64,000 bases of DNA from Firmicutes bacterium ADurb.Bin146 (lineage in GTDB: Bacteria > Bacillota > Clostridia > DUPQ01), in assembly GCA_002070475.1 (NCBI GenBank), contig MWDI01000060.1:1-64000 (forward strand). Reading direction: 5' to 3'. Positions 1 to 8,835 of this stretch are shown here, in pieces (within the stretch, counting starts at the first letter, position 1; every line of letters begins with the position of its first letter). The position numbers were made by a program, and so were the translations under genes. A model generated the notes under the pieces. It did no database searches. It was not told where the DNA came from and was given only the letters and a program-made list of their open reading frames with translations.

Positions 1-25
1 TTATATAGTAAATTGGAGGCAGTTT

Positions 26-703
26 ATGAAAAAGGGGTTAAAGATAGTAGGGAATATATTGTTATGGTTATTTGTAGTGATAGCTGTTTTTATGACAATA
101 ATTGCATTTTCATCTACTAAAAATCAGAACGGGGTTGCTGTAATATTCGGTAGGATGCCCATCACAATACTTTCAGAGTCTATGGATCCAACACTTAAGA
201 AAGGTGACCTCATAATCAGCCATGAGTTATCAGCTGATCAGAAAGGTTCACTTAAAGAAGATGACATCATTACATATAAGGTTGATTTAAATGGTGATGG
301 CTTTATGGAGTTAAATACTCATAGGATTATTTCTATTAGGACTGAAGGAGGGTATGTATACTACACAACAAAAGGCGATAATAACGCAATTGCTGATACT
401 AAAGAAGTACGGTATGATGCTGTAGTAGGTGTATATAACGGAAGAAGAGTTCCTGGCATCGGAAGTGTACTAAATTTCCTTCAGACACCGCCCGGTTTCT
501 TGGTATGCGTAGTCATTCCTTTAGTACTATTCTTACTTTATGAGATATACAACTTCATTAAAGTTATGATATCCATGAAGACAGATAAGCAAAGCAAACA
601 ATATGAGGAAGAGATAAAGAAAAAAGCCATTGAGGAATATCTTGCTAAGCAGAATATGGAACAAGGTAAGTCTGAAAGTGACTCTGACTCTGAAAAATCT
701 TGA
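26..703 (+). CDS. ER-type signal peptidase I (SipW-like, S26 family)
   Basis: Membrane-bound serine peptidase expected to remove signal peptides from exported proteins on the outer face of the membrane. One N-terminal membrane segment lies at about residues 8-28. The SESMDPTL motif places the catalytic serine at S52, and NTHRI places histidine at H99, where bacterial LepB enzymes have lysine. That makes it the ER/SipW type with a Ser-His dyad. A GDNN motif follows, then a second membrane segment (about 157-178) and a charged Lys/Glu/Ser tail. A GGAGG six bases upstream of the ATG supports the start. It heads a same-strand gene run and has a paralogue at 3638. No obvious substrate gene is in the window, though one may lie to the left. 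Family assignment is firm; the substrate is unknown. Confidence 0.88.
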   Translation: MKKGLKIVGNILLWLFVVIAVFMTIIAFSSTKNQNGVAVIFGRMPITILSESMDPTLKKGDLIISHELSADQKGSLKEDDIITYKVDLNGDGFMELNTHRIISIRTEGGYVYYTTKGDNNAIADTKEVRYDAVVGVYNGRRVPGIGSVLNFLQTPPGFLVCVVIPLVLFLLYEIYNFIKVMISMKTDKQSKQYEEEIKKKAIEEYLAKQNMEQGKSESDSDSEKS

Positions 704-733
704 CTTAAATTTAATAAAGGACGATTTTAAGGT

Positions 734-2344
734 ATGGATGCGTTTTTAGGTTGGTTTTTTGAATTTATGAACTTCATGCTACAGGGAGTAATCCGTTTCT
801 TTGTAGGTATTTTTGAAGGTATTGTACAAACTTTTAATATTGGAAGGTATATAGAGATATTCAGAAACCATTATCAACAATTTAAATTTCTGGACTGGGT
901 ATTTTCTATTCTTGCCATAATTTTGGTGCTAGCTGTTTGGCTTACCATAATATTATTGGTTATTTTTACAATTAGAAGGATTATTCGCCTTAGAAAGAAT
1001 ACTGTTACACAGGAAAGCATATTCGAAGAAATTACCGATCTGCATAAAGAGATATTAAGACTAAATGATGAAAAAGACAGGATTCTGTCATTGAAAGTGT
1101 CTCAAGCAGGAATTTCTGCAAAAGAACTTGCTAAAGAGTTATCAGACATAACTGAGAAATCATATGAAAAGATAAATCAAATGGAAGGTGTCAGTATCCC
1201 TGATATGGAAGCAGCAGAAAGTTATGCCAAGTCACAAACACCTCCAGCTCCTGAAATAGTAATTGACAGCAGATTCAGTAAACTTATTGAAGTTGATCAG
1301 AAATATACTTACTATACACCTACAGAATATTATTCAGGATTTACACTAGAGCAGCTTTGCCAGGATTTCAGAAATTTTGCGTGCAGCAAAATGAATCTGT
1401 ATTATGAACTGGAAATGATGCGAATACTTATTGCAAGCATGGCTTCAACAAAGCTTATACTATTACAAGGCATATCCGGAACAGGAAAGACATCTTTACC
1501 ATATTGCTTCGGTAAATTCATCAAAAATGACGCTACAATGGCTTCTGTGCAACCTTCATGGAGAGATAGGACCGAGCTGTTTGGCTATTTTAACGAATTT
1601 ACTAAAAAATTCAATGAAACTGAAGTACTTAAAAGAATTTATGAATCATCATATAACGATGACATCAATTTCATAGTTCTTGATGAAATGAATATAGCTC
1701 GAGTAGAATACTATTTTGCAGAAATGCTTTCAGTTTTAGAAATGCCTGATCCTGAACAGTGGAAACTGGAACTTGTACCTAGTTCATGGACCTCAGATCC
1801 GAGGAATTTAGTTGATGGCAAACTTAAAATACCAGAAAACATTTGGTATCTTGGTACTGCAAATAATGATGATTCTACATTTGCAGTTTCTGACAAAGTG
1901 TATGACCGTGCATTTACTATAAATTTTGAAAAAAAAGGGCAGCCTTTTGATGCTCCTGTAACAGAAGCAAGACCTATAAGTTTTTCATATCTTGAAGAAC
2001 TTTATAGTGATGCCTGGGAAAAATATCCTGTTACCAAGGATAACCTAGACAAAATCGCAAAACTGGATATATATATTATCCAGAAGTTCAGGATTGCTTT
2101 TGGAAATCGTATTATGAAACAGCTTTATGAATTCGTACCTGTGTATGTAGCATGCGGAGGCACAGAAATTGACGGTATTGATTATGTCTTGTATACAAAA
2201 GTGTTTAGAAAATTTGAAAGTCTCAACCTATCCTTAATAAGAGAAGATTTAAAAGAACTAATTGTATATCTTTCCAAGAGCTTCGGAAAAAATAATATGA
2301 ATGAATGTAAGAATTATCTGGAACGTCTGCAAAGAATGTACTAA
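734..2344 (+). CDS. Membrane-anchored McrB-like AAA+ ATPase
   Basis: Predicted AAA+ ATPase of the McrB/MoxR group. The N-terminal third has hydrophobic stretches at about residues 5-30 and 55-82, a basic RRIIRLRK stop-transfer patch and a coiled-coil-like region (about 95-130). The ATPase core follows: Walker A GISGTGKT at 246-253 and a Walker B of the form IVLDEMN at about 314-320, continuing into the ARVEYYFAEML pattern typical of McrB GTPases. A sensor-1-like GTANNDD is near residue 375. McrB proteins usually have an N-terminal DNA-binding domain; here that place is taken by membrane segments. The next gene, 24 bases downstream, encodes a DUF2357-like protein, the usual type of McrB partner. 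Flanking signal peptidases suggest an envelope role, but that is inference. Confidence 0.8.
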   Translation: MDAFLGWFFEFMNFMLQGVIRFFVGIFEGIVQTFNIGRYIEIFRNHYQQFKFLDWVFSILAIILVLAVWLTIILLVIFTIRRIIRLRKNTVTQESIFEEITDLHKEILRLNDEKDRILSLKVSQAGISAKELAKELSDITEKSYEKINQMEGVSIPDMEAAESYAKSQTPPAPEIVIDSRFSKLIEVDQKYTYYTPTEYYSGFTLEQLCQDFRNFACSKMNLYYELEMMRILIASMASTKLILLQGISGTGKTSLPYCFGKFIKNDATMASVQPSWRDRTELFGYFNEFTKKFNETEVLKRIYESSYNDDINFIVLDEMNIARVEYYFAEMLSVLEMPDPEQWKLELVPSSWTSDPRNLVDGKLKIPENIWYLGTANNDDSTFAVSDKVYDRAFTINFEKKGQPFDAPVTEARPISFSYLEELYSDAWEKYPVTKDNLDKIAKLDIYIIQKFRIAFGNRIMKQLYEFVPVYVACGGTEIDGIDYVLYTKVFRKFESLNLSLIREDLKELIVYLSKSFGKNNMNECKNYLERLQRMY

Positions 2345-2368
2345 TAATTTTCGAAGGAGGAATTTATC

Positions 2369-3607
2369 TTGCCTAGGTATAGCAAAAAGTTATTGCTTGA
2401 TGATAAACAGAAAAATTCTATATATGAGGACACTAAAGATTTCATATCATATATTTATGAGGATTATGATTTCTACCAATCATTAGTCCGATTGCTTGAT
2501 AAAGGAAAAACAGATGCTATAATATTGAAAAAAGTATTACAAAAAAATATTGATGAGTTATGGGTAAAAAAAATTGAAGAAGCTTTACCTTATCTTGATA
2601 CAGCCTTAAGGACTGTGAGAAAGGATATAAAAGAAGTTGAAGAAATAAAACCTATTGAATTATCAAGAAATATAACTGTAAAATCATTACAACACCTTGC
2701 AACACATACAAATTTTATTGATAGCATCGATGAAAAAGGTAATATTATACCCAATAAAATACTTAATATATATAAAGATGAAGAGATGTTTACATATGAA
2801 AATAAATTCATTAATACTTTAGTATACAAGTTAGGTCTATTTATCGATGTTCGATATGAAAAACTCAAGCAGTATGGAGCAGATGAAGTATCAAATAAAA
2901 TGTCATTAGATATTGAGACTAGAGTTGTAGATACACAGGTTAAGATGAGTTTTACGATTGAAACAAGAGATGGCGTGGATGAACAAGATACGAAAGGAAA
3001 CATAAATATATTTGAGGACATGACAAAATCCTCATTGTGGCAGAGAGTATTACGGTTAAGAAAGATTATTCAACAATACCAAACTTCGCAATTCATATTG
3101 CAGATGGGTAAAGCTTATATTCGTCCGCCAGTTATGAGGACTAACGCGATACTTAAAAATGTCCACTTGCGTCAATGCTTGGAATTATGGCTATTTATTG
3201 AAAGTTATGAAAGTGCAGGATTTGAAGTTGAGAGCAGCTCTTCTACTGATAAACCTAATAATGAACTAATGGAAAACCTGTATAAGCTCTTATCATTCCA
3301 TTATGTAATTTTCAGAAAGAACACATCAGATAAAATAGATGATATTATAAGTGACAGTAAAGCCAAGATAAGATACAATGCCCGGTTCAAAAAAATGGAT
3401 ACAGAGGAATTTACAGAGGAGTATGAATTTTTAAATCCAAATGTAAAAAAGGTTTACATAGAAGAACTGAGCAGAAGAAACACTAAACTGACAAGAGAAG
3501 AAATTAAGATACGTAAAGCTATTGAGAATGCACTAAAATCAGAAAAAGTTTATGAAGCTGCACAAAAAAAAGCTGCTCTTGAAAAAAATAAAAAGAGTGA
3601 AAAATAA
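2369..3607 (+). CDS. DUF2357-like protein, partner of the McrB-like ATPase
   Basis: A 412-residue, mostly helical, charged protein without membrane segments. The LATHTNFI and TYENKFINTLVYKL stretches in the middle resemble the conserved part of DUF2357/DUF524 proteins, which pair with McrB-type ATPases in McrBC-like restriction systems. Those relatives normally carry a C-terminal PD-(D/E)XK nuclease. I see no D...(D/E)XK core here, and the C-terminus is a Lys/Glu/Ala-rich helix, so this copy looks nuclease-less. The start is TTG, chosen because AAGGAGG ends eight bases before it. The stop is directly followed by the second signal peptidase gene. The family call rests on motif recall and on the neighbour; a profile search would be decisive. 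Confidence 0.6.
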   Translation: MPRYSKKLLLDDKQKNSIYEDTKDFISYIYEDYDFYQSLVRLLDKGKTDAIILKKVLQKNIDELWVKKIEEALPYLDTALRTVRKDIKEVEEIKPIELSRNITVKSLQHLATHTNFIDSIDEKGNIIPNKILNIYKDEEMFTYENKFINTLVYKLGLFIDVRYEKLKQYGADEVSNKMSLDIETRVVDTQVKMSFTIETRDGVDEQDTKGNINIFEDMTKSSLWQRVLRLRKIIQQYQTSQFILQMGKAYIRPPVMRTNAILKNVHLRQCLELWLFIESYESAGFEVESSSSTDKPNNELMENLYKLLSFHYVIFRKNTSDKIDDIISDSKAKIRYNARFKKMDTEEFTEEYEFLNPNVKKVYIEELSRRNTKLTREEIKIRKAIENALKSEKVYEAAQKKAALEKNKKSEK

Positions 3608-3637
3608 TTGCAGTTATGCTTAAAAACCGAGGTATTT

Positions 3638-4258
3638 ATGAAAATGTTTATTAATAGAAAAAAGGGCAAATGGATCATTACATTAATATTTTCTATTCTT
3701 TTAGTTTTTTTAATCCTGTTAGTCGGTAGTATGATTTATTCCCAAATAACCAACAATATACCATCCTTTTTTGGTTATAGCATAATTAACATTATTTCCA
3801 GGAGCATGGAACCTGAAATACCAAAAAACACATTTATCCTTATAAAAAAGATTAATCCTGATCAACTGCAAGCTGGTGATGTGATTACTTTTTATTCCTC
3901 AGATCCAACTATTAAAGGCTTGCCAAACACACATAGGATATACGAAATTGTTATAGAAAACGAGCAAAAGCTTTTTGTTACAAAAGGTGACGCAAATGCA
4001 ATACCAGACTTATATAAAGTAGGTTTTGATGATGTGATAGGTGTCTATGAAAAAAATATTGTATCTTTAGGAAGATTAGGTGTTGTTTTCCAGAATAAGG
4101 CATTTATATTTGTACTACTTGTCGTACCAGCAGCAGTACTATTTGTACTTGAAATAATTAATCTAACAAAAACAGCAAAGGGAATAAAAAAGGAAGAGGA
4201 AATTACAGATTCAGTAAAGGAGGAAAATGATATTGAGCCAACTGGAAAATCCGAATGA
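3638..4258 (+). CDS. Second ER-type signal peptidase I-like protein
   Basis: Paralogue of the peptidase at 26-703 with the same plan: N-terminal membrane segment (about residues 12-34), SRSMEPEI with the catalytic serine at S56, NTHRI with H99, a GDANAIPD motif, a second membrane segment (about 162-182) and a Lys/Glu-rich cytoplasmic tail. The Ser-His arrangement is the SipW/ER type. A TTG at 3608 opens the same frame directly after the previous stop, but the ATG at 3638 has a GAGG-type ribosome binding site and begins just before the membrane segment, so it is preferred. The end overlaps the next gene by about 25-32 bases, which suggests translational coupling. Two divergent copies bracketing the ATPase pair could cut different substrates; that is inference. 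Confidence 0.82.
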   Translation: MKMFINRKKGKWIITLIFSILLVFLILLVGSMIYSQITNNIPSFFGYSIINIISRSMEPEIPKNTFILIKKINPDQLQAGDVITFYSSDPTIKGLPNTHRIYEIVIENEQKLFVTKGDANAIPDLYKVGFDDVIGVYEKNIVSLGRLGVVFQNKAFIFVLLVVPAAVLFVLEIINLTKTAKGIKKEEEITDSVKEENDIEPTGKSE

Positions 4259-4811
4259 TGAAAATACCAAAAAAGAAAAAATTGGATTAATAAAAAAGAT
4301 TTTCAGTTCAGAAGACAATAAAGTACCAGATGATTCTGATTATCAGAGTCTTCTTAGAAAAAACTTTTATAACTACGACCAAGTCAGTAAAAAAAGACAA
4401 CTTGCTTCTCTACGTATTACAACAATGGTTCTTACGGTTATACTTATAGTCATACTTTCTCTTTATATCGTGCATATTAATGATTCCACTTTACTTCTTG
4501 ACAAGCTTATTGAATCATCAAGAGAATATGTATATGAAAATGTGATGTATGTAGATAACAGTATTATCTATACCGAGGTAACATCAGAGCTGAATGTGAT
4601 GAGAACTCTTATGAACCATAATGGAGAAACAGGTAAAAGACAATATGCGATAAGCGAATTATATTATATTTCTATACAGCTTCCAAATGCATTTATATCA
4701 CATAGAGCGGATGTGTATGAGGCATTTAAAAACCTTGAAGAAGGCAGATTAGAAGTAGGTTATAAACTTATAGAAGAATTATTAGTAAAGATAGTGGAAG
4801 AGAGAAAATAG
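4227..4811 (+). CDS. Single-pass membrane protein of unknown function
   Basis: I do not recognise a family. The protein has a charged N-terminal cytoplasmic segment of about 50 residues rich in Lys/Asp/Asn, one strong membrane helix (about residues 65-86, TTMVLTVILIVILSLYIV) and a C-terminal region of about 110 residues that should lie outside the cell and is predicted helical. It overlaps the end of the signal peptidase gene. An AAGGAGG ends three bases before the ATG at 4227 but nine before an in-frame TTG at 4233, so TTG may be the true start. Its position between the peptidase and coiled-coil genes, with overlap and short gaps, ties it to the 26-5045 gene group. Confidence 0.7.
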   Translation: MILSQLENPNDENTKKEKIGLIKKIFSSEDNKVPDDSDYQSLLRKNFYNYDQVSKKRQLASLRITTMVLTVILIVILSLYIVHINDSTLLLDKLIESSREYVYENVMYVDNSIIYTEVTSELNVMRTLMNHNGETGKRQYAISELYYISIQLPNAFISHRADVYEAFKNLEEGRLEVGYKLIEELLVKIVEERK

Positions 4812-4817
4812 GAGGTA

Positions 4818-5045
4818 ATGATGTTTAAGAAGTTAAGATTAAAAAGCAGTATTAAAAAGAATATTCACCAAATAGAGGAACTTGAGAAAAAACGCTATCG
4901 TTCCCAGTCAGCATTAGTCGAAGCAATTTTAAAACATGAAACTCCATCGGATGAGGATGTTGAGTATTTTAATAAATATACAGCAGAAATTGACAAGCTC
5001 AGGCGTGAGATAAGGTCTATGAAAAAAGAGATAGAGTCACTCTAA
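4818..5045 (+). CDS. Small coiled-coil protein of unknown function
   Basis: A 75-residue, highly charged protein with no membrane segment or cysteine. Two helical stretches, about residues 14-35 (KKNIHQIEELEKKRY) and 50-73 (AEIDKLRREIRSMKKEI), show heptad-like spacing, so a helical hairpin or dimeric coiled coil is likely. It is preceded by a strong GGAGG and begins at one of two adjacent ATG codons (4818 or 4821). It lies six bases after the membrane protein gene and 20 bases before the EAL gene. Length, ribosome binding site and spacing support a real gene. It may be an adaptor for the ATPase/DUF2357 pair, but nothing in the sequence proves this. Confidence 0.7.
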   Translation: MMFKKLRLKSSIKKNIHQIEELEKKRYRSQSALVEAILKHETPSDEDVEYFNKYTAEIDKLRREIRSMKKEIESL

Positions 5046-5065
5046 AATATTAACAGAGGAATGAG

Positions 5066-7324
5066 TTGAAAAAGAAAATAAGTTTCAAAAGCGCATATCT
5101 TTTTCCATTAATGATAATCATCATGTTTCTTCTTCTTTTTGTAATGCTTTTCCAAATGCGTTTTTCCATAACTCAATTTGTAATGGAACAAGCTGCCACA
5201 GATAATGAGATGATAACTAAAGAAAAATCTGCATTATTTAGTTCTCTTCTAGATAATATGTCGCTGGAGGCAAAAGGAATACTGAATTATTCAGAATTTG
5301 CATTCATTAATATAGACAATGAATATGATGCAAGAGAATCAATTAATGATTACTTTTATAACACTAATTGCGTGAAATTTATGTATTTTATGCGCGATGG
5401 AAGGATGTATGATCAGGATGCTAGAATTTATCTTACGATAGATGAAAATCTAAAAAATCTTATTACCTTAGAAGAAATATCACTTAGTAAGCCCTTTTAT
5501 GATACAACAAGCAAAACAGAGTTGATTATCATGTATGTACCTAATATGGAAGCCGATAGTAATGTTTTAGGCATTGCAGCATATTACCGTGTATCCAGCA
5601 TATATACCATTGGAGAGTTCTATGTATCAGACGCTGGATCATACTACATAGTAGATAATGAAGGTAATGCAGTTTTTGAAAAAGATAAAGGAGTGACTGT
5701 AAAATCATTACTCGAAAGCTACTCATTTCCTGTACAAGAGATGGAGAATATATTAAAGTTTATACAATCTAAAGGTAATACCGATACTGTAATCAGTTCA
5801 TTTGACAGTGCAATAGTAAGTATAAGCAGTGTGCAAAATATTGTTGACTGGTATACCTTATCGTTACTGCCATCAACAGTAATATCAGATAAAACATCTT
5901 ATGTTATTGAACAGACAATGCTGATATCTGTAATTATTATGGCTGTTTTTATAATTTTCGTCATAATATTTCTTGCGGCTGACAACAGAGCATTAAGGAA
6001 GATGGAAAGGCTTCAAAATATAGATCCAATTGCAGAATGTTCTAATCAATACAAGTTCGAGATTGATGCTGGAGAACTTATCAAGTCAAACAAGACAACT
6101 CAGTATGCAATAATATATATAAATATTCAAAACTTCAAAAATATAAAACAGCTGTTGCCTTTATCCGAAGTCAATAGAATGATTAAGAATCTTTCAGAAA
6201 TATTAAAAAAAGGTATGGTCAAGAATCTAGAAACATATGGTCGTACTGCAGATGGAAGAATGATAGCTCTTATAATGTATAAGGAAATACAAGATATTGA
6301 GGAAAGATTTAATGATATAACAGAGAAACTGAAAGCACTTGGTCCAGTAAGCGGTTACATGATGAGGATTAATGCAGGGGTATACTGTATTGACAGAAAT
6401 GCCAGATATCAGGTTTCTGATATGATAGACAGAGCTTCCTTTGCTCAGAATTCACTTAGAGAAGATTCAATCGTTAATTTAGAATTTTATCATCAAAAGA
6501 GCCATGATGACTTATTAAGGACAATAGCTTTAGAAGGCTTTATGGAAAAAGCTCTAGATAATGAAGAATTTGTTATATATTTCCAACCAAAATATGATCT
6601 TATAAACAATAGAATATATGGTGCGGAAGCATTAGTAAGATGGATTAGACCTAATGAGGGTATAGTTCCACCATCTCAATTTATAAACCTTTTTGAAAGA
6701 AGCGGGTATATTTCTCAATTGGATAAATTTGTATTTACGGAAGTTTGCAAATTCCAAAACAAAATGCTTAAGCAGGGCAGCAGAATAATTCCCATATCAG
6801 TAAATGTATCAAGAGCAAGCGCAGAAAAAGATGGATTTATTGAATATTATGTTAATACAAAAAATACATATGGAATAAAAGATGGATTTTTAGAACTGGA
6901 ATTTACTGAAAGCAGAGCACTGGAAGATTATGATATATTGAGTAAAAGGATAAAGGATCTTAAAAAGTATGGTTTTGTCTGCTCTATAGATGATTTCGGA
7001 GCAGGATATTCGTCATTTAAAGCATTACAGGCTCTAGATTTTGATATTATTAAGCTAGATGCTGCTTTTCTCAAAACTGATAATACAAATCCAAAGAAAA
7101 ATGCAAACCTTCTGTCTGGAGTCATTACCCTTGCTAAAGCTCTTGACATGAAGGTAATCGCTGAAGGTGTCGAAACAAGACAGGAACTTATGTTATTAAG
7201 AGAATTAAAATGTGATGCAATTCAGGGATATGTATATGCAAAGCCAATGCCTATTGCAGATTATATAATATTTGTTGAAAAAGCTCTTAGAAATAAGACA
7301 GAAAACGATAATTTTGTGGGATAA
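5066..7324 (+). CDS. Membrane EAL-domain c-di-GMP phosphodiesterase with degenerate GGDEF
   Basis: Signalling protein predicted to hydrolyse cyclic di-GMP in response to an external cue. Order: membrane segment at about residues 13-32, an extracytoplasmic sensor region of about 250 residues of no type I recognise, a second membrane segment (about 283-305), a GGDEF-like domain (about 330-480) in which the signature is replaced by RTADGRM, so cyclase activity is unlikely, and an EAL domain (about 490-745). The EAL domain keeps the key features: E521-A-L, EFTES, D642-D643-FGAGYSS and E700 in AEGVET. The TTG start follows an AGAGGA ribosome binding site. It is 20 bases after the coiled-coil gene and eight before rsmD, so it could belong to either transcription unit. 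Confidence 0.9.
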   Translation: MKKKISFKSAYLFPLMIIIMFLLLFVMLFQMRFSITQFVMEQAATDNEMITKEKSALFSSLLDNMSLEAKGILNYSEFAFINIDNEYDARESINDYFYNTNCVKFMYFMRDGRMYDQDARIYLTIDENLKNLITLEEISLSKPFYDTTSKTELIIMYVPNMEADSNVLGIAAYYRVSSIYTIGEFYVSDAGSYYIVDNEGNAVFEKDKGVTVKSLLESYSFPVQEMENILKFIQSKGNTDTVISSFDSAIVSISSVQNIVDWYTLSLLPSTVISDKTSYVIEQTMLISVIIMAVFIIFVIIFLAADNRALRKMERLQNIDPIAECSNQYKFEIDAGELIKSNKTTQYAIIYINIQNFKNIKQLLPLSEVNRMIKNLSEILKKGMVKNLETYGRTADGRMIALIMYKEIQDIEERFNDITEKLKALGPVSGYMMRINAGVYCIDRNARYQVSDMIDRASFAQNSLREDSIVNLEFYHQKSHDDLLRTIALEGFMEKALDNEEFVIYFQPKYDLINNRIYGAEALVRWIRPNEGIVPPSQFINLFERSGYISQLDKFVFTEVCKFQNKMLKQGSRIIPISVNVSRASAEKDGFIEYYVNTKNTYGIKDGFLELEFTESRALEDYDILSKRIKDLKKYGFVCSIDDFGAGYSSFKALQALDFDIIKLDAAFLKTDNTNPKKNANLLSGVITLAKALDMKVIAEGVETRQELMLLRELKCDAIQGYVYAKPMPIADYIIFVEKALRNKTENDNFVG

Positions 7325-7332
7325 TTTAATAT

Positions 7333-7917
7333 ATGCCAAGAATAATTGCTGGAATAAAAAAAAGTTTGATATTGGATGGTCCGAAAGGCCAGAAAGTGCG
7401 TCCTACATATGATAGGTCGAAAGAAAACCTATTCAATATAATCAGTGCCAGATATCCTTTGGAAGATGCTCATATTCTTGATGTCTTCTCAGGTACTGGA
7501 AGTATAGGCCTGGAATGTCTATCAAGAGGAGCAGCAGAAGCGGTATTTATAGATAAAGATATTTCACTGACAAAGAAGAATATAGAAAAATGTGATTTTT
7601 CAGACATTACTAGAACAATTCAAAGTGATTGGCAGGTTGCTTTGAAAACATTAAAGACAGAGAATAGGATATTCACGCATATTTTTTTAGATCCCCCTTA
7701 TAACACTGGGTTGTATGAAAGAATTATTGAAAACACGGATTTGTATGATATAATGGGAAATAATAGTGTTGTAATTGCAGAATTATCAGAAAAGGATATC
7801 GTGCTGGAAAACCCTGCAAAGCTTGTGTTGACAGACAAGAGAAAGTATGGAATCTGCGTATTCGCATTTTATATTAAGGAGAGCTATGAAAATTTGGATA
7901 TGCCCGGGCAGTTTTGA
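7333..7917 (+). CDS. rsmD: 16S rRNA (guanine-N2)-methyltransferase RsmD
   Basis: S-adenosylmethionine-dependent methyltransferase acting on G966 (E. coli numbering) of 16S rRNA in the 30S subunit. Visible features are [15 protein letters not shown] near the N-terminus, the SAM-binding motif [12 protein letters not shown] (about residues 50-61), a second motif VFIDKD and the catalytic DPPY (about 118-121). The 194-residue length is usual for the family. The start ATG has only a weak GTGGGA upstream. The 3' end overlaps coaD by 32 bases; rsmD-coaD is a common pairing in Bacillota. Confidence 0.93.
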   Translation: MPRIIAGIKKSLILDGPKGQKVRPTYDRSKENLFNIISARYPLEDAHILDVFSGTGSIGLECLSRGAAEAVFIDKDISLTKKNIEKCDFSDITRTIQSDWQVALKTLKTENRIFTHIFLDPPYNTGLYERIIENTDLYDIMGNNSVVIAELSEKDIVLENPAKLVLTDKRKYGICVFAFYIKESYENLDMPGQF

Positions 7918-8377
7918 TCCGGTTACAAAGGGACATATAGACATAATATCAAGAGCTAGTGTGATGTGCGATAAGTTAATTGTTGCAGTTGGTGAAAACA
8001 AATTTAAAAAGAGTATTTTTACAATCGATGAAAGAATTGATTTTATAAGAAGATCTTTAAACGGAATGAAGAATGTGGAAGTTGAAAGTTTTCAAGGGCT
8101 TTTAGTAGATTATGCAAAGAAAAAAAATGCAATTTGTATAGTAAAAGGTTTGCGTGCAGTATCAGATTTTGAATATGAAATGCAGATGGCTTTCTTAAAT
8201 AAACGAATGGATGAGGATATAGAGACAGTTTTCTTAATGACAAATATAAATTATTCATTTTTAAGTTCATCAGCAGTAAAGGAACTTGCACTACACGGAG
8301 GACCTATAGAAGGACTAATTCCTGATTGTATAATAGACGATGTAAGAAAAAAATTTCTTTTAAATATTGCGAGGTAA
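7886..8377 (+). CDS. coaD: Phosphopantetheine adenylyltransferase CoaD
   Basis: Penultimate step of coenzyme A synthesis: transfers AMP from ATP to 4'-phosphopantetheine, giving dephospho-CoA. Diagnostic motifs are [16 protein letters not shown] at the N-terminus (nucleotidyltransferase HxGH type), [12 protein letters not shown] in the middle and [12 protein letters not shown] near the C-terminus. The start at 7886 is chosen because AAGGAGA lies just upstream and the product then begins [12 protein letters not shown] as in the family; a longer frame opens at 7847. The resulting 163 residues are the normal length. The gene starts inside rsmD, so its translation is probably coupled. Confidence 0.95.
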   Translation: MKIWICPGSFDPVTKGHIDIISRASVMCDKLIVAVGENKFKKSIFTIDERIDFIRRSLNGMKNVEVESFQGLLVDYAKKKNAICIVKGLRAVSDFEYEMQMAFLNKRMDEDIETVFLMTNINYSFLSSSAVKELALHGGPIEGLIPDCIIDDVRKKFLLNIAR

Positions 8378-8381
8378 CATA

Positions 8382-8774
8382 ATGGATAATAATACGATGA
8401 ATGAATATGAGATAATTGAACAGATGGAGGATATCATCACGAATGCTAAGCAGACTGTATTCTCTGACAAGGTATCTGTAAGCAAAGATGAGATGCTTGA
8501 CCTTATATATTATCTCAAAAATGCTATAAAACAAAGAGATCAAGAAGAGGAAGTAAAAAATAAAGAGCTTCTTCGAATGATACAGGAATCTAAAAACAAA
8601 GAGCAAGCTGCTCCAGAAAACGAATTAATTGTTTTAGAAGATGCAAAAAAAGAAGCTAATGATATAAAAAAGGCTGCGTTAAGGTATGCAGATGGTCTTT
8701 TAGCATCAGTTCAAGAGAGTATTGAAAAGACATTAAACATTATCATTTCGAATAGAGATGAATTAAATCATTAA
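8382..8774 (+). CDS. Conserved clostridial coiled-coil protein next to coaD
   Basis: A 130-residue charged, helical protein of the kind often found after coaD in Clostridia and loosely annotated as an ATPase or ATP-synthase-B-like protein; it has no P-loop. The N-terminal region (IIEQMEDIITNAK ... VSKDEMLDLIYYLKNAI) is followed by a long Glu/Lys helix and a C-terminal segment with AKKEANDIKKAALRYADGLL, similar in style to DivIVA/ATP-synthase-B coiled coils. The ATG at 8382 follows GAGGT and is preferred over an upstream in-frame start at 8367 inside coaD. The function is unknown; an envelope or scaffold role is only a guess. Confidence 0.72.
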   Translation: MDNNTMNEYEIIEQMEDIITNAKQTVFSDKVSVSKDEMLDLIYYLKNAIKQRDQEEEVKNKELLRMIQESKNKEQAAPENELIVLEDAKKEANDIKKAALRYADGLLASVQESIEKTLNIIISNRDELNH

Positions 8775-8835
8775 ATAAAATCTTAATACTAGTTTACTAA
8801 TCGGTATAGGTATTTAATTTATTACTTAAAATTGA

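Noticed and set aside
26..5045. Firm call of a type IV restriction (McrBC) system
   Set aside because: No nuclease motif and no DNA-recognition domain can be seen, and membrane segments and signal peptidases do not fit ordinary McrBC.
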